In this document: positions 37,859 to 45,445 of the stretch, in pieces
Layout of the letters: every line of letters begins with the position of its first letter
Position numbering within the stretch: position 1 is the stretch's first letter
Origin: Kiritimatiellia bacterium
GTDB taxonomy: Bacteria > Verrucomicrobiota > Kiritimatiellia > UBA8416 > YA12-FULL-48-11
Direction of reading: 5' to 3'
Assembly (NCBI GenBank): GCA_028716365.1
Contig: JAQUPZ010000014.1
Coordinates: 19,414-83,413, forward strand
Length of the DNA: 64,000 bases
Notes under the pieces: model-generated
The model's database searches: none
The model's input: only the letters and a program-made list of their open reading frames with translations
What the model was told of the DNA's origin: nothing
Made by a program: the position numbers and the translations under genes

Positions 37859-38803
37859 ATGAAATCACTGAGATACCTTGCAGAATACATTTCACTGCGA
37901 CTTGTCGCAGGACTCGTCGATATTCTGCCCTATCGCGCCTCCCTTTTCATCGGCTGGCTGAATGCCCTGTTTATATTCCATGTCTGCCATTACCGTGTTA
38001 AAATTGCCAAGCAGAGGATACGTCAGGTCTTTGGTGACAAATATTCACGCCATGAAATCAATCGTATTGCATGGCAGTCCTACCGTAATATTATTTTCAG
38101 TGCCATTGAGATGATTCGTCTACATAAGATGACTTTGGAATGGATTGGTTCATATACCGATTTTTTACCTACCATTGAAATTATCAAAAAACATTCCTCT
38201 ACCGGCCGCGGATCGATAATTACTGTTCCACATACCGGATCATGGGAAATGGCTGCTGTAGCCTGTCAATTGGTCGGAGTTCCAGTTTTCAGTATCGCTG
38301 CACGACAAAAGAATCCGCTTACGGATGCATACCTTAATAAGCTTCGCACAAGTACCGGCCTCGAGACAATTGCCCGCGGTTCTGGAATTATGCGGGATAT
38401 TCTCAGGAACCTTTCAGCAGGAAAAGCTCTGGCCATTCTTCCGGACGTTCGAATGCCCCATGAAGCCATTAGCGTTCCCTTTCTTGGAGGAATAGCCAAT
38501 ATCGGTGGCGGCATGGCCAACTTCGCACGTCATGCCGATGTCCCCATCTTCCCCTGTATCGTCACGCGCAAAGGATGGGCACAGCACGTTGGGGTAATGT
38601 ACGAACCCATTTGGCCGGACAAGAATCTCTCCAAGGAAGACGATATACGCCGCATGACTCTTATAGTAATGAAACACGTCGAGGATACAATTCGTCAGGA
38701 TCCAGGCCAGTGGTTCTGGTTTAACAAACGCTGGATACTGGATCCGGTTGAGCCAAAGAATCCAGAACCGGATACCCAATCTGCAAAATCTATTTCCGAT
38801 TAA
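37859..38803 (+). CDS. Lipid A biosynthesis (LpxL/HtrB-like) acyltransferase
   Basis: A 314-residue inner-membrane acyltransferase. It has an N-terminal hydrophobic segment, the HX4E catalytic motif (VPHTGSWEMAA) and downstream substrate motifs ILPDVRMPHEAISVPFLGG and GMANFARHADVPIFPCIV. Members add secondary acyl chains to lipid A precursors, which indicates an outer membrane with LPS-like lipid. It is coupled to the DUF362 gene (2-base gap). A tRNA gene on the other strand follows. Confidence 0.88.
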   Translation: MKSLRYLAEYISLRLVAGLVDILPYRASLFIGWLNALFIFHVCHYRVKIAKQRIRQVFGDKYSRHEINRIAWQSYRNIIFSAIEMIRLHKMTLEWIGSYTDFLPTIEIIKKHSSTGRGSIITVPHTGSWEMAAVACQLVGVPVFSIAARQKNPLTDAYLNKLRTSTGLETIARGSGIMRDILRNLSAGKALAILPDVRMPHEAISVPFLGGIANIGGGMANFARHADVPIFPCIVTRKGWAQHVGVMYEPIWPDKNLSKEDDIRRMTLIVMKHVEDTIRQDPGQWFWFNKRWILDPVEPKNPEPDTQSAKSISD

Positions 38804-38851
38804 ATGGAGTTTTTCCCCACCCTTGGTTGAATGGTAGTTAATGGAATTCAC

Positions 38852-38928
38852 TGGTACCCCGGGCGCGACTTGAACGCGCGACCTACGGTTTAGGAAACCG
38901 TTGCTCTGTCCAACTGAGCTACCGGGGC
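38852..38928 (-). tRNA. tRNA-Arg(CCU)
   Basis: On the minus strand a full cloverleaf can be read: acceptor GCCCCGG/CCGGGGT (G-U at the first pair), D arm GCTC/GAGC, anticodon stem ACGGT/ACCGT with loop TTCCTAA, T arm GCGCG/CGCGC, discriminator A, encoded CCA. The anticodon is CCU, reading AGG. The rest of 38804-39040 holds nothing else that I can identify. Confidence 0.95.
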
Positions 38929-39040
38929 ATGGAATGCAGGCATATAATCACTAAAACATTTCTTTCTTGCAAGGGCAATAACAGGTCGCACTGATCAATA
39001 GCAGGAAAAATAGTCCATTACCTGCAGTTATTCTTGGAGA

Positions 39041-40063
39041 TCAATCTATCCTGCCACCGTTGAAAGCACGGGAAGCCAGGGACCCATGCCAGATAATGGA
39101 AGCATTAGGAAGATTGGCGCATTCTTCACGTGAGGGTGGACGATAAACCAGGCGGAATCGAACCATCCACGCCTGGTTTCCCAAATCCGAAAGAGATTTT
39201 GGCTGTTCCTTGTCCTTGATCACAAACCAGGCAGGATCACTGAAATCAAAATGTACCTTGTGAATATCACCGGGTTTCAATACACGCACATGTGCATCGG
39301 TTAACGGTGGACGTGGTTTGGCCCCCACCCACCGCCACTCATCCTGCTGCGACCAGCCCCACCGGAAATCCGGTTCAAGCGTAAAGGAAGAACCATCAGG
39401 GAGATCAATAATCGCAATGTCTTTCGGAGAAGCATTCATGAGCTTGATGTCAACTGATTTGAGGATTGTTACTCTGGACTGGTTCGTCTGAGTGTTAAGG
39501 GAAATACCGATTCCTATCGGACTCCAGCGATATCCTTTCAATACGGCAATACCATTCCCTGAAATCGCCACCTCCATTTCCATGGGAACATTTATGCCAT
39601 CCCTGTTCATTCCCTTTTCCAGCTCCTTACCCTTGTCCTGTTGAACAAAGTAAGCCTCAATCCCGTAAAGTGCCTGCAAGGAACTGTTCCATGTGTTCTG
39701 AAGCCGGCCGCGTATGAAGAAATCTTTCTCCGGCTTCTGGTCAGTGACATATTGAAATTCGCCAATATTGTTCTCGCCAACCTTCAATGCCGTATAGATC
39801 CTGACATCCGTACTTTTACGCCTGGATGTGTAATCGTCTTTCTTCCTGTTTTTAAGGCCACCCTGCCAGTAATTTTTCCCTATACTTGAAATTTCATAAT
39901 TCAAATGAACATAATCGCCACGGAAATGGTCCTGTGGGTCAACGGGCATGGTACGCAGGTACACAGTACGGCCGGTTTTGTAAACCAGCTCACGCTCACC
40001 CGCCATCCAGGCAAGCACAAGCAACTGGAACAAAACTGCTGCAACAATAAAACGTATTCTCAT
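39041..40063 (-). CDS. GDYXXLXY-domain membrane-anchored protein
   Basis: A 340-residue protein with an N-terminal membrane anchor (FIVAAVLFQLLVLAWMAG). The family motif follows at about residue 50 (FRGDYVHLNYEI) and the domain is extended by beta-rich sequence with several Trp. This family is found next to DUF2157 membrane proteins, exactly as here, where the start overlaps the stop of the DUF2157 gene (TAATG). The function of the pair is unknown. Confidence 0.88.
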   Translation of the reverse strand: MRIRFIVAAVLFQLLVLAWMAGERELVYKTGRTVYLRTMPVDPQDHFRGDYVHLNYEISSIGKNYWQGGLKNRKKDDYTSRRKSTDVRIYTALKVGENNIGEFQYVTDQKPEKDFFIRGRLQNTWNSSLQALYGIEAYFVQQDKGKELEKGMNRDGINVPMEMEVAISGNGIAVLKGYRWSPIGIGISLNTQTNQSRVTILKSVDIKLMNASPKDIAIIDLPDGSSFTLEPDFRWGWSQQDEWRWVGAKPRPPLTDAHVRVLKPGDIHKVHFDFSDPAWFVIKDKEQPKSLSDLGNQAWMVRFRLVYRPPSREECANLPNASIIWHGSLASRAFNGGRID

Positions 40064-41391
40064 TATTTCTGTTCTACCTTCCGGCTTTTTGCCCGTGAAT
40101 AGAGAATCCCCTGACCGAAGATCAACACACCGGCAACAATAAACACCAACCCGCGTACAAGAAGACTGTGAAACAGGTCAAAATACCTGGTGATCATATA
40201 AATCATAAGTAACACTGAACCGACAATCGTCGGCTGAAGAAGTCCATGCCTGCAGCCACGCACCATCATTGCAACCACCAACGCGAGAAGCACGAGATTA
40301 AAGGGTCCGGAAATCGCCCAGCCATCCAGACCGCCCTTGAAAAACATGTAGACCAAGCCAAGGATAACGGTCAATGGCAGGAGATAGTCATCAGCGGTAA
40401 TACCCAGATTCTGCTTTCGTGCAAATGACATATATGCAAGAGCGCCCCACCCGATCAGGCACAACACAGCTGAACCAGCCCAATATGCCGTACAGGCGAC
40501 AAAAGGTTTTTCGTGATTATATTTGAGCAGATGTTCAGCGGCGTCAGGAAATGTTAACACATAAAGTACAATCACAGAAGCAATCCAGCCGAAAAACAGG
40601 AATACCGGAGAAGATTCAGTAAAGCCGCCATATTTCCGCGCGAGAATTCCAAGAGCAACAAGAAGTACGGCAACATTCAGGGCAGTACCGAAAAGAAGTC
40701 CTGACTCAAAATAGCGTCCTGCCTGCACAAAAAGCAGGGATGCCATAAACGCTGGGATCAGTACGGTAAGCAAAACAATAGAGCGCTTCACATACGCAAG
40801 AGAACCAAGCAGTACAACAATGATCAATGGTCCAACGTGCATCGAATTGTCAAATGCCACCGATTCAGAACCGCACCAGATGGCAATAAGTACAGCGGCC
40901 AGAATACCCTGTACAATCGACGGCAGGGCCCATGCCATCGCAAGGGCGCCCAGCGCCCAGATTATGAATGCATTCGGAAAGTGTTCTTCTATGTGATAAA
41001 TCTGCGCAATAAGCCATATACCGGCGCCAAACAGCATTGTACCGAGCAGGTTCAACGACTCACCCAGCGCCTTGAATCGGTCCGTTCTGGTCTGGAGAAG
41101 AATACCGGCAGAATGCGCGATTATCAAAACACCGAAAATAATGGCCAGTTTCCAGAATCGTGGAATGACATCCCAATTATAGGCAAACAACAGGATGACG
41201 CCAAGGCCAAGAACAACACCACCGATACTTGAAAAAATGATCGCCCCCCAAGGCAGACCGGACATATCATCTGGATATCGTTTCCGGATCACTTCAGCCT
41301 GTTCGGACTTGATTATTCCTGCAGATACCCATTCTCTCAACTCATTATTGAGCCAACGGATGTGTCTCTTCATTCTCAACGCAAGGTACAT
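40063..41391 (-). CDS. DUF2157 multispanning membrane protein
   Basis: A 442-residue protein. A cytoplasmic N-terminal helix pair (LNNELREWVSAGIIKSEQAE) precedes about twelve hydrophobic helices starting PWGAIIFSSIGGVVLGLGVI, as in DUF2157. It may start at 41391 or at a Met six codons later; neither has a clear ribosome site. It is translationally coupled to the GDYXXLXY gene by a TAATG overlap. The role is unknown. A dyad upstream (41426-41449) may regulate it or the divergent gene. Confidence 0.85.
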   Translation of the reverse strand: MYLALRMKRHIRWLNNELREWVSAGIIKSEQAEVIRKRYPDDMSGLPWGAIIFSSIGGVVLGLGVILLFAYNWDVIPRFWKLAIIFGVLIIAHSAGILLQTRTDRFKALGESLNLLGTMLFGAGIWLIAQIYHIEEHFPNAFIIWALGALAMAWALPSIVQGILAAVLIAIWCGSESVAFDNSMHVGPLIIVVLLGSLAYVKRSIVLLTVLIPAFMASLLFVQAGRYFESGLLFGTALNVAVLLVALGILARKYGGFTESSPVFLFFGWIASVIVLYVLTFPDAAEHLLKYNHEKPFVACTAYWAGSAVLCLIGWGALAYMSFARKQNLGITADDYLLPLTVILGLVYMFFKGGLDGWAISGPFNLVLLALVVAMMVRGCRHGLLQPTIVGSVLLMIYMITRYFDLFHSLLVRGLVFIVAGVLIFGQGILYSRAKSRKVEQK

Positions 41392-41425
41392 TAATAAATA
41401 CGAAGGTCAAGGGAAGAAAGAATGC

Positions 41426-41449
41426 AAGGTTGAGTTATTTATCAACCTT
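41426..41449. promoter_or_regulatory. 8-bp dyad between DUF2157 and epimerase genes
   Basis: AAGGTTGA, 8 bases, TCAACCTT: a perfect inverted repeat in the divergent intergenic region, 34 bases upstream of the DUF2157 start and 68 upstream of the epimerase start. It is suited to an operator that serves one or both genes; no cognate regulator is adjacent. Confidence 0.4.
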
Positions 41450-41517
41450 TACATTACCCATTACAAATTGTTAGAAATTTACTGACTTTATTCCATTTTA
41501 TATCAAGGAGACCTGCC

Positions 41518-42480
41518 ATGAAGAACGAACACGGAAACATATCAAGAACGACTTTTTTACAGGGAATGGTATCCAGTGCAGCGATCGTAGCCACAGGGAC
41601 AATAACAGGCGATGCTCGCGGGGCGGAAAACAATAAGCCCTTGCGGCTGGGCGGACCCGTGTTTGTCAAATGTTCCGGACCTGACGAATGGGTATCAGCA
41701 TTGAAAGAACTGGGCTATCGAGCTGCATACTGTCCTGTAAATGCAAAAACACCTGATGATGTAGTCAAGGCCTATGAAGAGGCGGCAAAGAAAGCCGATA
41801 TCGCAATTGCTGAAGTCGGCGCCTGGGGAAATAATCCTATAAGCCCGGATGATACAAAAAGAAAGGAATCAATTGCGAATTGTCAAAAACAATTGGCACT
41901 GGCTGAGAAAATCGGCGCGAGGTGCTGTGTAAATGTATGCGGTTCTCGCGATCCAAATAACTGGGCGGGACAACATCCGCTTAATTTAACAAAAGAAACA
42001 TTTGATATGGTTGTCGAATCGGTACGGACAATTATTGATGGCGTAAAACCGGCACGAACATTTTATACTTTAGAAACCGGAATGTGGTGGTATCCAGACT
42101 CGGTCGATTCATACGTTGAACTCATCAAGGCAATTGACAGTAAACAATTCGCCGTACATTTTGACCCTACGAACCTGATTTTCAGTCCGCAGCGATATTA
42201 CGGTAATGGAAAGATAATCAGTGAGTGCTTTGAGAAACTCGGGCCGATGATAAAAAGTTGTCATGCAAAGGATGTCCATATCAGCCCGAATGCATTGATA
42301 CATCTCGATGAGATCCGGCCGGGACTTGGCGGCCTCGATTACAAGATATTCCTGAAGGAACTGAGTAAATATCCTGACACACCTTTGATGATTGAACATT
42401 TGAAAGGTGCCGAGGAATACAAGTTTGCGGCAGACCATATACGGTCGGTTGCGGCATCGATAAATCTGACTTTCGGGTAA
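41518..42480 (+). CDS. Sugar phosphate isomerase/epimerase-like protein with degenerate Tat-like signal
   Basis: A 320-residue protein with CAAGGAGA just upstream. The N-terminus looks like a Tat leader but reads ISRTTFLQGMVSSAA, with Arg-Thr in place of Arg-Arg, followed by a hydrophobic Ala/Thr/Gly stretch. The body is a TIM barrel with TLETGMWW (Glu), VHFDPTNLIF (Asp), CHAKDVHIS (His/Asp) and MIEHLKG (Glu) as metal-ligand candidates. Exported members of this family are common in PVC bacteria. It opens the second carbohydrate region, beside a metallo-beta-lactamase protein. Location is uncertain because of the altered signal. Confidence 0.83.
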   Translation: MKNEHGNISRTTFLQGMVSSAAIVATGTITGDARGAENNKPLRLGGPVFVKCSGPDEWVSALKELGYRAAYCPVNAKTPDDVVKAYEEAAKKADIAIAEVGAWGNNPISPDDTKRKESIANCQKQLALAEKIGARCCVNVCGSRDPNNWAGQHPLNLTKETFDMVVESVRTIIDGVKPARTFYTLETGMWWYPDSVDSYVELIKAIDSKQFAVHFDPTNLIFSPQRYYGNGKIISECFEKLGPMIKSCHAKDVHISPNALIHLDEIRPGLGGLDYKIFLKELSKYPDTPLMIEHLKGAEEYKFAADHIRSVAASINLTFG

Positions 42481-42508
42481 TATTTCAAGTACGACATATT
42501 ATGGATGA

Positions 42509-44482
42509 CTACGGAGTGTTGGGCTTACGCTCGATATTGACAATGAAGTCAAACAACTCTCCATAACGTCGACCGTCAAGTGTCACATCAAAAGCCACAA
42601 TACGTACACCGGAAATGATATCAGCGGCTGCTTTCAAGCGAATAGGAAACGACTGGCGAGTTTCTCCGGCAAGTTCACCTGTCAATACAGCCGGTTCGGC
42701 AAACAAACCGGGTGGTGTGTGAATTTCGATTCTGTGCCCCTGTTTTCCGGACCGGAAATTACGCAAATGCAACAAGACTTCTCCGCTTTCATTTGGATGC
42801 AGCGTCACGCGATACGGTTCTGCGTGCAGCCAGAATGGGTCAAACCAGTAGCGATAGTCCTTATCCAGACTGAGTGCCTGAAAAGCTACTTTCAAGTCGT
42901 AAGACCACTTCCTGAACCGCTCGATAAATTTTGCAGGGTGGTCCATGACATAAGAGTGGCCGCCTATAAGGATGTCGGGTTTAAGTCGTTTCAAATACTC
43001 GGCACAGTAGATATAGCCTTCTTCAAGAACGGCGCTGTTGTGGGCAATAACGCCTTCGTTACCTCTTTGTGTCGGATCAGCCGGGTTGCCGAAAATGTTG
43101 TCACCAGTAAAGGCCACCTTGCGTCCGTCAATCTGGCCGTGGAGGCAGAGCGCAAATTCAGTCTGTCCTGGCATCCAATCGACCGTAAACTTGTGCCCTT
43201 CCCAATCAAAAGTTTCACCAGACTTGAAAAGGCGGTCAAAACGAATGTTATCAATATCCTTTTTCCCATATGCAGAGATTGGACAGGTGTAATCAAAACG
43301 TTCAGGATGTTCACATACGTCGGCCATGCGGTCGAGCGCCCAGATTTTTGTTCCCCATTTCTCGCGCATGTAAGGTGCCCCCAGAAAATGGTCACCATGC
43401 ATGTGCGTGATGATAACGGCATCGATGGCCTTTAAATTATATTGTTCGCGCATCCGGTTCAGGGCCTGATCAAGGAATTTTTCATCCATCAGTCCACAAT
43501 CAACAACCAGCGCACGACCGCTGTCGGCGAGAATGAGCGTGAAGTTCGGCCAGTAATTCGGTCCTTTGAATTTGAACAAGTGCGGTGATATTTGCCACAT
43601 GTGCGGCACTGTGCTTGGCCTGGAAACAACGTCCTGCGTGGCCGCAGCGAAGGTATTGATTTCGCAACCTCGAAGATAGAAATGATTAAGGTTCCGCAAT
43701 TTTTCCTGAAACTCTCTGAAGTCCCCTTTCGGTTCATGTATCGCCGGGCCATGCGAAGGCAGGAGCCACACCGGTTCAAATGAAGCCAGCAAAGCGGATG
43801 AATTGTGCAACGCATAAATCCCTGCGGCAAAACCATAGTCCCATTCGGTGTCGAACCATGTATGCATCTTTGCATCAGCGAGCATCACATCGCCGCTGAA
43901 GGCCAGCCAGCGGCTATCCTGCTTGAGCAGATACGACATTCCGCCCGGACTATTGCCGCGCGTGTCAATGCACCAGAATTCGCGGCCACGCCAGGTGAAT
44001 GTGTCCATGGTGTGAAACTTACGGTCGAGGGGAATCGGTTGAATGGGAGGGCGCGCATAACTTGTTCCGTGAATTGTGAATGTATCGCCAAGTTTAGGCG
44101 TCATTTTACGAAAATCAGAAGGCCGTTCGAATAATGCTTTTTCGATCTCCGGGGCCGCGACTTGTATACCGGAGTTCTTTAACCGCGACGCCCCCTGGCA
44201 TTGTTCCCGGTGGTGATGGGTGAACAATACCCACTCTACCCGTTTCACGCCGATTTCCGCGAGATGATCCAAAACACTGCCATCACCGAGGTCAATGAGT
44301 AACGCCGTGTCACCGTCACGGAGAACATAAACGTTACAGGTATCGGTCCAGACAAAGAGATTTGGATATATCTTTGCATCCGGCTGAGTGAAAGTCTTAA
44401 GTCCTTTATCAGCGGATCGGACCGGGATCGGATCCGCGACAATGATGAAAACAGATATTGCACAACATATTAAATGTTTCAC
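42509..44482 (-). CDS. Exported double metallo-beta-lactamase-fold protein
   Basis: A 657-residue protein starting at GTG (GAGGG close upstream) with a signal peptide ending near IPVRSADK. It contains two MBL domains. The first has a worn metal motif (THHHREQCQG, lacking the Asp-His end of HxHxDH) though it keeps SGDVMLAD and LPSHGP. The second is intact (THMHGDHFLGAP, FTGDNIFG, IGGHSYVMDH). An about 90-residue beta-rich C-terminal domain follows. A hydrolase acting on an unknown periplasmic substrate is likely. It is divergent from the module protein at 44528. Confidence 0.83.
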   Translation of the reverse strand: MKHLICCAISVFIIVADPIPVRSADKGLKTFTQPDAKIYPNLFVWTDTCNVYVLRDGDTALLIDLGDGSVLDHLAEIGVKRVEWVLFTHHHREQCQGASRLKNSGIQVAAPEIEKALFERPSDFRKMTPKLGDTFTIHGTSYARPPIQPIPLDRKFHTMDTFTWRGREFWCIDTRGNSPGGMSYLLKQDSRWLAFSGDVMLADAKMHTWFDTEWDYGFAAGIYALHNSSALLASFEPVWLLPSHGPAIHEPKGDFREFQEKLRNLNHFYLRGCEINTFAAATQDVVSRPSTVPHMWQISPHLFKFKGPNYWPNFTLILADSGRALVVDCGLMDEKFLDQALNRMREQYNLKAIDAVIITHMHGDHFLGAPYMREKWGTKIWALDRMADVCEHPERFDYTCPISAYGKKDIDNIRFDRLFKSGETFDWEGHKFTVDWMPGQTEFALCLHGQIDGRKVAFTGDNIFGNPADPTQRGNEGVIAHNSAVLEEGYIYCAEYLKRLKPDILIGGHSYVMDHPAKFIERFRKWSYDLKVAFQALSLDKDYRYWFDPFWLHAEPYRVTLHPNESGEVLLHLRNFRSGKQGHRIEIHTPPGLFAEPAVLTGELAGETRQSFPIRLKAAADIISGVRIVAFDVTLDGRRYGELFDFIVNIERKPNTP

Positions 44483-44527
44483 ATTCCCTCTTGGCTGAAG
44501 AGTATTACGGTGTTACATTGTTATCAA

Positions 44528-45445
44528 ATGAATTTCATGTCATCCAATTCCCCGCTGTCAATTTTCGCAACCTTATTGACGATAACGCTTTTTGTTGCTG
44601 ATAAGCCTGCTTTTTCGCAGACAGCCATGGAAACACTTGTTATTGATGATGGGACAGAGCTGGCTGCAAAAAAATGGGTTGTCGCCGAAGCAACTGCCAC
44701 ATCTGATTCGAAACATATAAAAACCGCTAAAACCGCCCTGCATTTTCATATCAATGTCGATTGGAAAGACGGCGAAAAGAATTATCCTATCGGTTGGCCG
44801 CGTCTCAACATACGCGTACCGCCGGATATGCAGAATTGGTCGAATTTCGATTATCTGCTGTTCTCCATATTTGTCGAATCGTCACGAACGAACCTTCCAG
44901 CTACACCGCTTGGATTCAGTCTTTATCTCTCCGGCAAGAAACAAGGATTTAACCGGCCGTTCACTGAACTTCAGATCGGGAAATGGACTGATTACAAAAT
45001 TCCCTTGCGTGAAATTGTCAACACCAATGCTTGTACTGGAATGCAATTCCATATCTCCGAATCGAATTACCGGGACGGCGATATTCTGGATTTCTGGATA
45101 GACTCCATTGTTCTTACCCGTTATCTCGAACCAGTCATCACCGAGGCAAAATTGACCGAACAAACCATCACGGCCGACGCACGTTTTGTCGAAGTGGAAG
45201 CTATGGCGTTTGGAATAGAAAAAACCAAGCATGCCGTTGCAGAATTCATTCTGACATTGAACGATAAACCGGTTCTTACCGAAACTCTTCCTCTGATACA
45301 GGGCAGGAACATCTATCAGGTTCCTCTCTCAAAAATGAAACGAATTCCCGGCAATTATAATATCAAAATTACACACAACGGAAAAACAACGGTGGCCGGC
45401 TGCATCCGTATGATTGGGTCCCCTTACCAGGAGGACAAGCAATAA
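44528..45445 (+). CDS. Exported protein with carbohydrate-binding-like module
   Basis: A 305-residue protein, starting at 44528 or three codons later (ribosome site weak). The signal ends near DKPAFSQ. A beta-sandwich-like module covers about residues 35-200: LVIDDGTELAAKKW, DWKDGEKNYPIGWPRLN, VESSRTNLPATPLGFSL, LQIGKWTDYKIPL, SESNYRDGDILDFWI. A second small beta domain of about 100 residues follows. The module is repeated, permuted, in the next gene. Its last codons contain the AGGAGG that serves the next gene, and the two genes overlap. It is probably a helper protein in the binding or degradation of a polysaccharide. Confidence 0.75.
   Translation: MNFMSSNSPLSIFATLLTITLFVADKPAFSQTAMETLVIDDGTELAAKKWVVAEATATSDSKHIKTAKTALHFHINVDWKDGEKNYPIGWPRLNIRVPPDMQNWSNFDYLLFSIFVESSRTNLPATPLGFSLYLSGKKQGFNRPFTELQIGKWTDYKIPLREIVNTNACTGMQFHISESNYRDGDILDFWIDSIVLTRYLEPVITEAKLTEQTITADARFVEVEAMAFGIEKTKHAVAEFILTLNDKPVLTETLPLIQGRNIYQVPLSKMKRIPGNYNIKITHNGKTTVAGCIRMIGSPYQEDKQ
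45429..45444 (+). promoter_or_regulatory. Strong ribosome site with AUA start codon
   Basis: AGGAGG at 45429-45434, 7 bases, then ATA at 45442. The ATA overlaps the upstream stop as ATAA, the same arrangement as the ATGA overlaps elsewhere in the window. No ATG, GTG or TTG occurs in this frame until 45709. Confidence 0.6.
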
